Part shown: piece after piece, positions 17,372 through 25,489 of the stretch
How positions within the stretch are numbered: the first letter of the stretch is position 1
Layout: every line of letters begins with the position of its first letter
From: Planctomycetia bacterium
GTDB lineage: Bacteria > Planctomycetota > Planctomycetia > Gemmatales > Gemmataceae
NCBI GenBank assembly: GCA_005772955.1
Contig: SXID01000096.1
Span: 1 to 57,351 of the forward strand
DNA: 57,351 nt
Reading direction: 5' to 3'
Translations under genes and position numbers: made by a program
Notes under the pieces: generated by a model
Databases searched by the model: none
The model's input: only the letters and a program-made list of their open reading frames with translations
Told to the model about the DNA's origin: nothing

Positions 17372-18517
17372 TCAACTCTTCGGGTCGCCCCCCTTTGACG
17401 GCTCGTGCGGCCCTGGCTCACCCCTCGCATCACCCGGCCCGGATGCGCTCGGCGTGCTGCTCCCGGAGTACGGCGTGTGCGACCCGCTCGACCGCTGATC
17501 GGGCCGACCGAAGATCATCCGGCCCGCGGGTGTTTGCAACACACTCGTGACCACGATCCCGATGTCCTGCCCGATCAGCGCCCGACCCTGCTCGATCACC
17601 ACCATCGTGCCATCGTCGAGGTAACCGACGCCTTGCCCCATCTGGTCCCCGGCCTTCACGACCTTTACCTGCATGTACTCGCCGGGGATCGCCACCGTCT
17701 TCAGCGCGTTCGCAAGTTCGTTCAGGTTGATGACATCGACGCCCTGCAGTTGCGCGATCTTGTTCAGGTTGAAGTCGTTGGTGACGACGCGGGCATTGAG
17801 CGCCTTTGCGAGGATCACGAGCCGTTCGTCCACGCGGATCCGCTCGCCGGTGTGCAGTTCGGGCACGTTCCCGTCGTGCATCTGCAGGTCGAGTTTCGGG
17901 TTATTCTGGAGCCGCTTCAGTACGTCCAAGCCGCGGCGCCCGCGGTTGCGTTTCAGTTTGTCGGAACTGTCCGCGATGGCCTGAAGTTCTTGCAGCACGA
18001 ACCGCGGCACGACGAGCGTCGTGTCAATCAATCGAGTATCGCACACGTCGGCGATGCGGCCATCAATGATTACGCTCGTGTCGAGCACGAGGGGCTTGCC
18101 GCCCTTCACCTGTTTGGAAAACTCGACATAAGGGATAATGAAGCGAAACTCATCCTTCGTCTGCAAAAGCGTTGAAATCGTCACATAGCAACAAACCACG
18201 GTAATCAGCACGCGGCCCAGCGTAACGATCTGTCCCCGTCCGAACAGGTTCATCATTAGTGGCTCGAGGACCAGCGAGAACAGGTAGCCGAGCAATAGTC
18301 CAAGGAGCAACCCGAAGTACATTGCGGAGATGGTGGTGATGTGTTTTTGCTTCTCTCGCATGTCCGTGAAGAGTACGCCTCCGCCGATCGCGAGGATGCC
18401 GAGCGGGGCGAAGACCATCGCCGCCGTATCTTCCGTGTCCACGAAGAAACTGATGGCAACGATCGCCATCCCGACCAGGAGGATGATGTAGGCAACGCGT
18501 AACAGCGTGAGGAGCAT
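17372..18517 (-). CDS. YacL-like PIN/TRAM domain membrane protein
   Basis: A 381-residue protein. ATG 18517 is chosen because membrane helix 1 starts there (MLLTLLRVAYIILLVGM). Four hydrophobic helices cover about residues 1-115. The PIN ribonuclease-type domain follows, with KPLVLDTSVIIDGRIADV (acidic residues D146 and D152) and a later VVTNDFNLNKIAQL. A C-terminal TRAM domain (GEYMQVKVVKAGDQMGQGVG) suggests RNA binding. The protein ends in a Ser/Pro/Gly-rich tail of about 40 residues. Homologues in Firmicutes (YacL) and Thermus act as PIN/TRAM nucleases, with Holliday-junction resolvase activity reported for Thermus. Either RNA or DNA could be the substrate here. Confidence 0.88.
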   Translation of the reverse strand: MLLTLLRVAYIILLVGMAIVAISFFVDTEDTAAMVFAPLGILAIGGGVLFTDMREKQKHITTISAMYFGLLLGLLLGYLFSLVLEPLMMNLFGRGQIVTLGRVLITVVCCYVTISTLLQTKDEFRFIIPYVEFSKQVKGGKPLVLDTSVIIDGRIADVCDTRLIDTTLVVPRFVLQELQAIADSSDKLKRNRGRRGLDVLKRLQNNPKLDLQMHDGNVPELHTGERIRVDERLVILAKALNARVVTNDFNLNKIAQLQGVDVINLNELANALKTVAIPGEYMQVKVVKAGDQMGQGVGYLDDGTMVVIEQGRALIGQDIGIVVTSVLQTPAGRMIFGRPDQRSSGSHTPYSGSSTPSASGPGDARGEPGPHEPSKGGDPKS

Positions 18518-18698
18518 TGGGAACCAGAGGTCAGAGGACAAAGGGCAATAAACAGAGGACGGCGGGAGAAAAACAAGAATCGGGCGTGGGCACAGAGACA
18601 GAGAGGCGGGAGTATCACGTTCCGGTTTTGGTTTTGGGCCTTTCCCTGTCCGCGTCCCTGCCCCTGTTTCCGGTGGTCGGTCCTCTAACACTCCGATT

Positions 18699-19919
18699 CT
18701 ACAGTTCAATCGATGGCAAAAACAGGCGCCGGTATTCGAGTTGGGCGAAGCGGTCGGTCATGCCCGCGAGGTAATCGCCCACAACACGCTCGAGGCCGTC
18801 GAGCCGGGTGCGGGCCGCGGTGACCCACCCCGGCGGCGGCGGGCCGATGATCGCGTCGGCCCCGGTCCACCGGCGCAGGTGCTTTTCGGGCAGCAGTGCC
18901 GGCGAGCGCACGTACTCCGCGAACAGCGTCTGGAGGATGCGTTTCCCGTTGGCAGTCATCCGCAGCACGCGGTGGTGCTTGTACACGCGCTGGTGAAGGA
19001 ACCGCTCCAACCCGGCCTTCAGGCAGCGCACATTGGGCGTAAACCCGACAAGCGGTGTGTTCGCGTTACGAACGTCCTCGACCGATCTTACGTTGGCGCT
19101 CGCGATCCGGTTCGCGGTCTCTTCCAGTAGGTCGGTCACCTGCCACGCGAGCAGTTCACGGACCACCGCGACCCGCAGCGGCCCGTCAGACAGTCCCGGC
19201 GTGTGCGCGTGAACACGTTCCGCGGCGCGCGTCCAGAACTCGACGCGGCACAGTTCGTCCATCGTGATGAAGCCGAGGCCGAGCGCGTCGTCGGTGTCGT
19301 GAGTGTCGTAGGCGATGGAATCGACCACGTCCGCGATCTGCGCTTCGAGGAGCGGCCCGCCGCTGTCGCGGAACTCGGCGCACTCCGCGGCGTCGGTGCG
19401 CCCGCAGTGTTGGACGAACGCTTCGCGCACTTCAAACGACAAATTCAGTCCGGGGAACTGCGGGTAGCGTTCCTCCAGTTCATCGACGCGGCGCAGGCCG
19501 AACAGGTTGTGGTCGAACCCGCCGTGCGGCTTGAGGCACTCGTCGAGTGCGTCCTCGCCGGCGTGCCCGAATGGCGGGTGTCCGATGTCGTGCGCGAGCG
19601 CGATGGCTTCCGCCAAATCTTCATTCAGCCTTAACCGGCGGGCGACGGTGCGTGCGAGCTGCGTGACTTCGAGCGTGTGCGTGAGTCGCGTGCGGTGGTG
19701 ATCGTTCACGCTCGCCACGAGAACTTGCGTCTTACCGGTCATGCGGCGGAACGCGGTGCAGTGAACGACGCGCTCGCGGTCGCGCTGGTACAGCGAGCGG
19801 AACGGGTGATCGGTTTCGGGGTGTTTGCGTCCGCGACTGGCGCGAGAGGGCATCGCGTAGGGCGCGAGCCACCCGTCTTCGAACGCGAGCCAGGCGTCGG
19901 TCGTGATGGGAGAAGACAT
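18699..19919 (-). CDS. dgt: Deoxyguanosinetriphosphate triphosphohydrolase (HD domain)
   Basis: A 406-residue protein of the dGTPase family, which hydrolyses dGTP (and in some groups other dNTPs) to the nucleoside and triphosphate. Motifs are FRRMTGKTQV, RTRLTHTLEVTQLARTV (first His of the HD set), ALAHDIGHPPFGHAGE (HD doublet and following His), and VDSIAYDTHDTDDALGLG (final Asp). Length and order fit the type I form found in many planctomycetes and actinobacteria. The ATG at 19919 starts close to the conserved N-terminal region. No phage-defence neighbours are present, so a housekeeping nucleotide-pool role is most likely. Confidence 0.92.
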   Translation of the reverse strand: MSSPITTDAWLAFEDGWLAPYAMPSRASRGRKHPETDHPFRSLYQRDRERVVHCTAFRRMTGKTQVLVASVNDHHRTRLTHTLEVTQLARTVARRLRLNEDLAEAIALAHDIGHPPFGHAGEDALDECLKPHGGFDHNLFGLRRVDELEERYPQFPGLNLSFEVREAFVQHCGRTDAAECAEFRDSGGPLLEAQIADVVDSIAYDTHDTDDALGLGFITMDELCRVEFWTRAAERVHAHTPGLSDGPLRVAVVRELLAWQVTDLLEETANRIASANVRSVEDVRNANTPLVGFTPNVRCLKAGLERFLHQRVYKHHRVLRMTANGKRILQTLFAEYVRSPALLPEKHLRRWTGADAIIGPPPPGWVTAARTRLDGLERVVGDYLAGMTDRFAQLEYRRLFLPSIEL

Positions 19920-19969
19920 CGCCTCAGAATACCAGAGGCGGAGGGAGGTGGGTAGCGGCGGTTAGGCGC

Positions 19970-20081
19970 GTTCTTGGCGAGCGGGGGCGTAAGCCCCCTG
20001 TTGCGCACTCAACCACTCCTGACTAACGTAAAAGGGATTGGGCGCGCAACAGAGGGCTTACGCCCCCCGCTCGCCAAGAAC
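19970..20081. repeat. Long inverted repeat with GTAAGCCCCC core
   Basis: Near-perfect arms of about 38 nt (19970-20006 and 20044-20081) share TTCTTGGCGAGCGGGGGCGT and the TAAGCC core. They lie between the dGTPase gene and the addiction-module gene. This looks like a REP-type mobile palindrome. I recall the core as recurrent in Gemmata genomes, but have not checked. Confidence 0.75.
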
Positions 20082-20085
20082 AGGC

Positions 20086-20316
20086 TCACTTCTTGGCCCT
20101 CGCGAGCGCCCTCGCCTTGATGACTTCCCACGGGGTGACCGCGGCCGGCCGCGCAATGCTGTCCGCGAGCCGGCGCTCCAGTTCCGCGAGTTGCGCCGGC
20201 GGAACCGGCGCCTCCTCCGCCTCTTGTGCTACGCTCTCTAAAATCGCTTCGGCCAACACAAGGCGGTCTTCGGCGCTGAGCCGATCAATGCCATAGTCTT
20301 GAAGTGTTGGACTCAT
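20086..20316 (-). CDS. Putative addiction-module component (TIGR02574-like antitoxin)
   Basis: A 76-residue acidic-helical protein. It shows the family pattern: an LSAEDRLVLAEAILESV helix near the start, then PVPPAQLAELERRLADSI and a final TPWEVIKARALARAKK (usually WEEVKARL). Such proteins are annotated as antitoxin-like members of type II modules, normally beside a RelE/ParE-type toxin. No toxin gene is found within the neighbouring few hundred bases, so it is either an orphan or acts with a distant partner. Size and start are consistent with family members. Confidence 0.75.
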   Translation of the reverse strand: MSPTLQDYGIDRLSAEDRLVLAEAILESVAQEAEEAPVPPAQLAELERRLADSIARPAAVTPWEVIKARALARAKK

Positions 20317-20388
20317 TACGATGCCTCTGGTTGAGCGGGATTGTGATAGTCTAACGCCCGGCAGGAAGGAACGGGATCCGCGACCGCT

Positions 20389-21099
20389 TCACCACCGGTA
20401 TTCGTCGCTCACCTCGCGGTCGTTGTTGAACACCAACCCGATGATTCCGAGAACCACGTTGATCACGTCGAGATTCACCAACTGGAGGATTTGAAGGACG
20501 AGGAGCGTGTGCGGGTTGGTCCGGCGCCACCCGTTCCCGAGCAAACCGGCCCCGCGGACGATCGCGAGAATGCCAAACACGATTGCGAAGTACAGCCCCG
20601 GCCATAAACACCACAGCGGGAAAATCACAATGCTGAAGAAGTTCGCGAGCAGCGCCCAGGCTCCCCCACCGATCAGCATCCCGCCGATCGCTCCGACCTT
20701 GCCGGGCTTGCGGGAGCCGCCGCGCCGCCGGCGGGAGCGGCGCGGCGGTTCGTCCTCGTCCCCATCGTCGTCGTCGTCGCGCCTCCGTCGAGACCCGCGC
20801 GCCCAAGGCTTGTCGTCCTCATCCCCGTCGTCCTCGTCGTCGCGCCTCCGGCGCGACCGTGGCGCGCGAGGCTCTTCTTCCTCTGCATCCGCTTCGGCCG
20901 GTTCCGCGGGCCACGTGTGAACGATCGGTGGCGTGGGCGGAAGTGGAGGCGGGACCGGACTTGGGGGCGGCGGGGGCGGCATCATCGCCGGGATGGTGAT
21001 CGCCGCGTCGCATCGTGGGCATTCGATCGTTTCGCCGGCGCGGTCGTCGCCCAAGGTCAGGCGCGTGTTGCAACCGGGGCAGAAGATGATGATGGGCAC
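20389..21099 (-). CDS. Zinc-ribbon membrane protein with Asp/Arg-rich linker
   Basis: A 236-residue protein. The GTG at 21099 is chosen because GGCGGAG precedes it and the zinc ribbon begins at once. The N-terminus has CPGCNTRLTLGDDRAGETIECPRC, a four-Cys ribbon (about residues 7-30), then a proline-rich stretch. Next is a strongly charged linker of alternating Asp/Glu and Arg blocks (about 75-130). At least two hydrophobic segments follow (GGGAWALLANFFSIVIFPLW and the YFAIVFGILAIV region). Planctomycetes encode many such ribbon-linker-membrane proteins of unknown function. The charged linker is encoded by imperfect DNA repeats like those in the gene at 25490-26581. Confidence 0.75.
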   Translation of the reverse strand: MPIIIFCPGCNTRLTLGDDRAGETIECPRCDAAITIPAMMPPPPPPSPVPPPLPPTPPIVHTWPAEPAEADAEEEEPRAPRSRRRRDDEDDGDEDDKPWARGSRRRRDDDDDGDEDEPPRRSRRRRGGSRKPGKVGAIGGMLIGGGAWALLANFFSIVIFPLWCLWPGLYFAIVFGILAIVRGAGLLGNGWRRTNPHTLLVLQILQLVNLDVINVVLGIIGLVFNNDREVSDEYRW

Positions 21100-21179
21100 A
21101 CGGTTCTCCGCCGGGTCGGTTGGGCATGTCGTCCGGTTTGGCGAACGTGAGTGGATTGTCCTCGTACCCTGAGTAGAGG

Positions 21180-22265
21180 TCAAGCGCAGTGGCCGATCGT
21201 CACGGCCGTTCGCTCGCGGCTGGATTGGTAGATCGCGCTGAACAACTCCACCACCGCGCGGCCGTCGGCGCCGGTCACCAGCGGCGGGCGGTTCTCGCGG
21301 ATCGCCTGCAAGAAGTCGCGAATCTGGAGCGCGTGGTAGTGCGTGGTCGCGTTCACGCGCGCGAAACTCGCCCGGTCTTCCGCCTGGAACGCGGCGAGGC
21401 GACTCTCTTCGCCCGGTATGGTCCACAGATCCGTGAGCGGCGGCTCCGCGATCTCCGACACGCCCGCGATGAACGTCGCGCCGCGGTCCGTTTCGACGCC
21501 GATCGACGCACCGCTTGCGCCGTGAATGTGAACCTTCGTGTAGATGCCGGGCTTCTGCGACAGGCTCGTGACGATCGAACCCACGCCGCCATTCGCGAAG
21601 CGAATGGACGCGACCGCGGTGTCGTCCACTTCGACGGTCGGGTGGTTCAGGTTCGCCCAGTAGCCGCTCACTTCGACCGCTGGCCCCATCAGCCAAAGGA
21701 GGATATCGAGCTGGTGCGGCGACTGGTTCACGAGCACGCCGCCGCCTTCGGTGTCCCACTTCCCGCGCCACGGGTCCGACGTATAGTACGCCGCGTCGCG
21801 CCAACTGTACTGGATGAACACGCCGAGCGACGGCTTCCCGATCTTGCCCTCATCGATCGCGCGTTTCATGCGCTGAACCGGTTCGTAGAACCGGCGCTGA
21901 CTGATGACGCCGAGTGTGACGTTGTTCTTCCGCGCGGCCGCGAGCATTGCGTCGCAGTCCGCGAGGTTGGCCGCGAGTGGCTTCTCGACGAGGACGTGAA
22001 CGCCGGCTTCGGCGGCGCGCACGGCGGCTTCCGCGTGGAGCGGGTGCGGCGTCCCGATGATGACCGCTTCCGGCCGCGTCTCGCGCAGCATCTTGCCGAG
22101 ATCGGTGAACGGCTGAACGCGGTTCTTCGATGCGAACGCGAACACGCGTTCAAGGTTGATATCGCACACCGCGACCAACGAGGCTTCAGGAAGCGACGCG
22201 AGCGCCGCGGCGTGGATGCCAGCGACCTTCCCGCACCCGACGAGAGCAACACGAATAGGTGTCAT
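21180..22265 (-). CDS. Gfo/Idh/MocA family oxidoreductase
   Basis: A 361-residue NAD(P)-dependent sugar or cyclitol dehydrogenase-like protein, with ATG at 22265. The N-terminal Rossmann domain has VALVGCGKVAGIHAAAL, the conserved VLVEKPLAANLADCDAM (EKP motif) and TPHPLHAEAAVRAAEAG. The C-terminal catalytic domain has GGGVLVNQSPHQLDILLWLMG, which carries the typical catalytic-region His. There is no Tat or other signal peptide, so it is cytoplasmic. The substrate cannot be told from sequence. It lies upstream of a pair of inverted repeats and is not linked to the second family member at 23441-24421, which is on the other strand. Confidence 0.9.
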   Translation of the reverse strand: MTPIRVALVGCGKVAGIHAAALASLPEASLVAVCDINLERVFAFASKNRVQPFTDLGKMLRETRPEAVIIGTPHPLHAEAAVRAAEAGVHVLVEKPLAANLADCDAMLAAARKNNVTLGVISQRRFYEPVQRMKRAIDEGKIGKPSLGVFIQYSWRDAAYYTSDPWRGKWDTEGGGVLVNQSPHQLDILLWLMGPAVEVSGYWANLNHPTVEVDDTAVASIRFANGGVGSIVTSLSQKPGIYTKVHIHGASGASIGVETDRGATFIAGVSEIAEPPLTDLWTIPGEESRLAAFQAEDRASFARVNATTHYHALQIRDFLQAIRENRPPLVTGADGRAVVELFSAIYQSSRERTAVTIGHCA

Positions 22266-22281
22266 GTGGTTGTTGTAGGGT

Positions 22282-22380
22282 GGGTCAAGGCTTTGCGCAG
22301 GCCCACCACATGCGACACCAATTCGATCCACATTCTTGCAAGTAACTCAGTGCGGGTGGGCCTGCGCAAAGCCTTGACCC
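22282..22380. repeat. Perfect 26-bp inverted repeat
   Basis: Arms at 22282-22307 and 22355-22380 are perfect complements (GGGTCAAGGCTTTGCGCAGG and on). A third, single copy with one mismatch lies at 44775-44800, in the rpmJ-rpsM spacer. Confidence 0.85.
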
Positions 22381-22391
22381 GCTCTCCAACA

Positions 22392-23258
22392 CTAATCTTT
22401 CACCGGGTTCTTCTCGCTGATCTCGACCTTCGTGGTCGCTTTCTGATCGATCTCGGCGTCGATCTGCTGGTTCTGCACCTCGATCGTCATCGACCCCTTC
22501 AGCTTCATTGTGGTGGACGACGACTTCATCCGCCCGGCCTTCGTGTCGAACAGGATGGTGCCCTTCACGTCGTCGCTCTTCATGTCGGCCTTCACGATCT
22601 TGAACGGCAGGGCCGCGTTGCCCTTGCCAGCCTTGAACGTCACGTCGGCGGTTGTCTTGATCGTCGCGATGTCATTCTTGACGCCATCGACGGTGTAGGT
22701 GGTCTTGTTGACGAGTTCGCCCAGCCCGGCCAGCGGCACCTTGTCGGTACGCGTCCACTTGTCGCCGGCGCCCGTCGGCGGGGCGATGAACACCTGGCTG
22801 AACAACATCCGCACCGCGTTCTCCGGCATGACCGCCTCGAACACCTTCCGCATCATGTCGTCGCCGTCGCTGAGTTTGTCGAGGAACTTGTCGTAGCCTT
22901 CCAACTTCGTGATGTCGAACCCCTTGTCGAACGTGGCGGTGAGAGCCGCGCCTTTGAACCGGTCGGTGAGCGTCGCGGTCCCGGCCGGACCGCCCTCCAT
23001 CGTCACCTTCGTGTAGGTCATCTCGATCTGGAGTATGCCGGCCTTGATGGACTTCACGTCGAACCGCGCGACCGTGGTCGTGGTCATCTTCTGGTTGATG
23101 GTCTGGCCCATCACCTTGATGTTCTGGTCGATCTCCTGCGCGGTGGTGGCGTAGAACGCATCTCCCTCCTTGAGGGACCACTTGAGGTTCACGGGGTCTG
23201 CGGCGACAGCCGGGGCCGCGAAGAGGCCAAGGGCCGTGAGAGCGAACAGTGTGCGCAT
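22392..23258 (-). CDS. Exported DUF6263-like protein
   Basis: A 288-residue protein with a signal peptide (MRTLFALTALGLFAAPAVAA). The mature part is beta-rich, with alternating strands and many Thr/Lys residues: KWSLKEGDAFYATTAQEIDQ near the N-terminus and TTMKLKGSMTIEVQNQQIDA near the C-terminus. This matches the planctomycete family annotated DUF6263, for which no function is known. It is probably periplasmic or surface-exposed. No lipobox is visible. The call rests on overall pattern. Confidence 0.65.
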   Translation of the reverse strand: MRTLFALTALGLFAAPAVAADPVNLKWSLKEGDAFYATTAQEIDQNIKVMGQTINQKMTTTTVARFDVKSIKAGILQIEMTYTKVTMEGGPAGTATLTDRFKGAALTATFDKGFDITKLEGYDKFLDKLSDGDDMMRKVFEAVMPENAVRMLFSQVFIAPPTGAGDKWTRTDKVPLAGLGELVNKTTYTVDGVKNDIATIKTTADVTFKAGKGNAALPFKIVKADMKSDDVKGTILFDTKAGRMKSSSTTMKLKGSMTIEVQNQQIDAEIDQKATTKVEISEKNPVKD

Positions 23259-23440
23259 GAGCTGACTCCGGTAGGGTAACAAGGGCACTGCCACTGTATC
23301 GATGGAATCGCGAGCCTGCAATCGTGGGCGGCTTGCGGCACGCGAGCATTGCGAAGGTGCGAGCGGCTCAACTGCCTTCTTGCTGCGAGCCGCGCTCGCG
23401 GCTACAACTCAAACTCCGAACCCTCCGGGAGCGCGTTTCA

Positions 23441-24421
23441 ATGGCAATCACCAAAGACACTATCGGCGTCGGGTTCATCGGCGCCGGCGACATCTCCGTT
23501 CTGCACGCGGCGGCTGTCAAGAAGTGCCCTGGCGCAAAGCTCGTCGGGCTGTGGAACCGCAACCAGGACCGCGCGAATCAGCGCGCGAAGGAGTTCGGGT
23601 GCAAGAACTACGCTTCGCCGGAGGCGCTCGTCGCGGACCCCGCGATTGACGCGGTGTTCGTCCTCACGAACCTCGAAACGCACCTCGAATACACCGTGCA
23701 GGCGCTCGGGATGGGCAAGCACGTGCTGGTCGAGAAGCCGGTGGGAATGAGCGTCGCCGAGATCGAGCGCATGAAGGCGCTCGCGGACGCGAAAGACCTC
23801 GTGTGCATGCCCGGACACAATTACGTCTACGAACAGGGCATGGTCCGCACGCGCGAACTCGTGGAGGGCGGCGACCTCGGCAAGATCGTCTCGGCTTACG
23901 TGATGTACAACATCCATCACCCCGAAGAGGTCGCCTCGCGGTACCCCGGTGTCGTGCGGCAGATCCTCACGCACCACTCGTACATCCTGCTCTATCTCGT
24001 GGGCAAGCCGGTCGAACTGTGCGCGATGAAGGCGACGTTGCACTACAAGGAGTACAAGGAAGAAGACATCGCGATGGTGCAGATGCGGTTGCACAACGGG
24101 GCGTTGGCGCACTTCTGCGCGAGCTTCGCGGCCGACGACCACGCGGCCGACCCGTGGACGGTGATGGTGAAGGTGATCGGCACCGCCGGCAGCACGCGAT
24201 ACAGCTACCGCGACCATGTCGAGATCAAGCCCGGCCTCGTCCACTCGCAGACGTACACCGCGTACCAGGGTTCCATCACGAACGAGGTGCGGCACTTCCT
24301 GATCGACTGCCTGCGCATGGGTCAGAAGCCACTCAGCACGCTCGACGATGCCATCACCGCACAGAAGCTGATCGAAGCCGCTGAGAAGTCCATCGCAGAA
24401 CACAGTGTCGTCACACTTTGA
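23441..24421 (+). CDS. Gfo/Idh/MocA family oxidoreductase
   Basis: A 326-residue cytoplasmic dehydrogenase-like protein. ATG 23441 follows GGGAG at a good distance. The dinucleotide loop is GVGFIGAGDISVLHAAAV (about residues 9-26) and the EKP motif is HVLVEKPVGMSVAEIERM. The C-terminal domain begins with the GHNYVYEQGM region, and TGAGS-like GTAGSTRYS occurs later. It is followed 71 nt later by an aldo/keto reductase on the same strand, an arrangement typical of sugar or inositol catabolic operons in planctomycetes. The substrate is not predictable. Confidence 0.9.
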   Translation: MAITKDTIGVGFIGAGDISVLHAAAVKKCPGAKLVGLWNRNQDRANQRAKEFGCKNYASPEALVADPAIDAVFVLTNLETHLEYTVQALGMGKHVLVEKPVGMSVAEIERMKALADAKDLVCMPGHNYVYEQGMVRTRELVEGGDLGKIVSAYVMYNIHHPEEVASRYPGVVRQILTHHSYILLYLVGKPVELCAMKATLHYKEYKEEDIAMVQMRLHNGALAHFCASFAADDHAADPWTVMVKVIGTAGSTRYSYRDHVEIKPGLVHSQTYTAYQGSITNEVRHFLIDCLRMGQKPLSTLDDAITAQKLIEAAEKSIAEHSVVTL

Positions 24422-24430
24422 AAGCAGTGT

Positions 24431-24474
24431 TCACCGCAGAGACCTCTCCGGTCTCCGCGGTCTCTGCGGTGAAT
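24431..24474. repeat. Perfect hairpin between oxidoreductase and aldo/keto reductase genes
   Basis: Arms TTCACCGCAGAGACC (24431-24445) and its complement (24460-24474) enclose a 14-nt loop. It lies 10 nt after the upstream stop and 19 nt before the downstream ATG, with the GGAGG site just outside it. Confidence 0.8.
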
Positions 24475-24492
24475 CATGTCTTTGGAGGCTTC

Positions 24493-25425
24493 ATGGAACT
24501 TCGTCCCCTCGGTAAGACCGGTCTGAACGTCTCGATTCTCGGTCAGGGCGGGGCCGCGTTCGGGCAGCAGTTCGGCCCGGTGTCGGCGCAGCAAGCCGCG
24601 GATTGCATCCATGCGGCCATCGACGCGGGCGCGAACCTCGTCGATACCGCCGCGTTCTACGGCAAAGGCACCGCCGAGGAGTTTCTCGGTAAAGCACTCG
24701 AAGGTGGGTGGCGCGAGAAGGTCAACATCTGCACGAAAGCCTGCCGGCTCGACAACGCGGTGTTCGACTTCACGCCGGAAGGAACACGCGCGTGCGTCGA
24801 GGCGTCGCTCAAGCGACTCCGCACCGATCACGTCGAAATACTGCTCGCACACGACATCGAGTTCGCCACGGACTATGACTACGTATTCAACGAAACGTAT
24901 GCCGTGCTTCAACAGTTGAAGAAAGAAGGCAAGACGCGATTCATCGGCATGTCGTGTTACCCGCTACCGCTTCTCAAACAGGCTATCGAGCGGTGCGATT
25001 TGGATGTGGTCATCAGTTACGCGCATTGCAACCTGTGGAACACGCGATTACTTACTGAGTTCATGCCGACGGCAGAGGCGCGCGGCGTCGGCGTGATGAA
25101 CGCCAGTCCGCTCGCGATGGGGTTGCTCACAAACCAGGGACCGCAGCCGTGGTTCCCCGGGCAGCCGGAGGTTGTGGCCGCGTGCGCAAAGTCCGCGGAA
25201 CTGTGCCGCAGTCGCGGTGCGGACATTAGCTTTCTTGGGATGCAGTTCGCGCTGAGCCAGAAGCAGATTCCGTGCACGCTCACCGGCGCGGCCCGAACGA
25301 GCGAACTCGAAGTGAACCTGAAGGCGATGGCTGCGCCAATCGACCGGTCGCTACTCGCCGACGTGATGAAGGTACTCGACCCGATTCGCGACTGGACGTG
25401 GAAGTGTGGCAACTGGAAGGGCTGA
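24493..25425 (+). CDS. Aldo/keto reductase
   Basis: A 310-residue TIM-barrel NAD(P)H oxidoreductase. ATG 24493 follows GGAGG. The catalytic tetrad is visible: Asp and Tyr in NLVDTAAFYG (about residues 48-57), Lys in NICTKA, and His in EILLAHDIE. The N-terminal MELRPLGKTGLNVSILGQGG is typical. Overall pattern resembles the galactose/fuconate dehydrogenase subgroup (AKR11-like, with late NASPLAMGLLTNQGP). It follows a Gfo/Idh/MocA gene, suggesting a two-step sugar oxidation. The last codons overlap a large palindrome (25424-25481). Confidence 0.9.
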   Translation: MELRPLGKTGLNVSILGQGGAAFGQQFGPVSAQQAADCIHAAIDAGANLVDTAAFYGKGTAEEFLGKALEGGWREKVNICTKACRLDNAVFDFTPEGTRACVEASLKRLRTDHVEILLAHDIEFATDYDYVFNETYAVLQQLKKEGKTRFIGMSCYPLPLLKQAIERCDLDVVISYAHCNLWNTRLLTEFMPTAEARGVGVMNASPLAMGLLTNQGPQPWFPGQPEVVAACAKSAELCRSRGADISFLGMQFALSQKQIPCTLTGAARTSELEVNLKAMAAPIDRSLLADVMKVLDPIRDWTWKCGNWKG

Positions 25426-25481
25426 TTCGGGTGGCCGACTCTCTCTGATACACGTATCAGAGAGAGTCGGCCACCCGAATC
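25424..25481. terminator. 28-bp perfect palindrome at convergent gene ends
   Basis: Arms at 25424-25451 and 25454-25481 are perfect complements with only 2 nt between them. The element overlaps the TGA of the aldo/keto reductase gene and ends 8 nt from the end of the convergent DUF1559-like gene. It would form a very stable RNA hairpin in both transcripts and a DNA cruciform. No U run follows. Confidence 0.7.
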
Positions 25482-25489
25482 GGTTCCCA

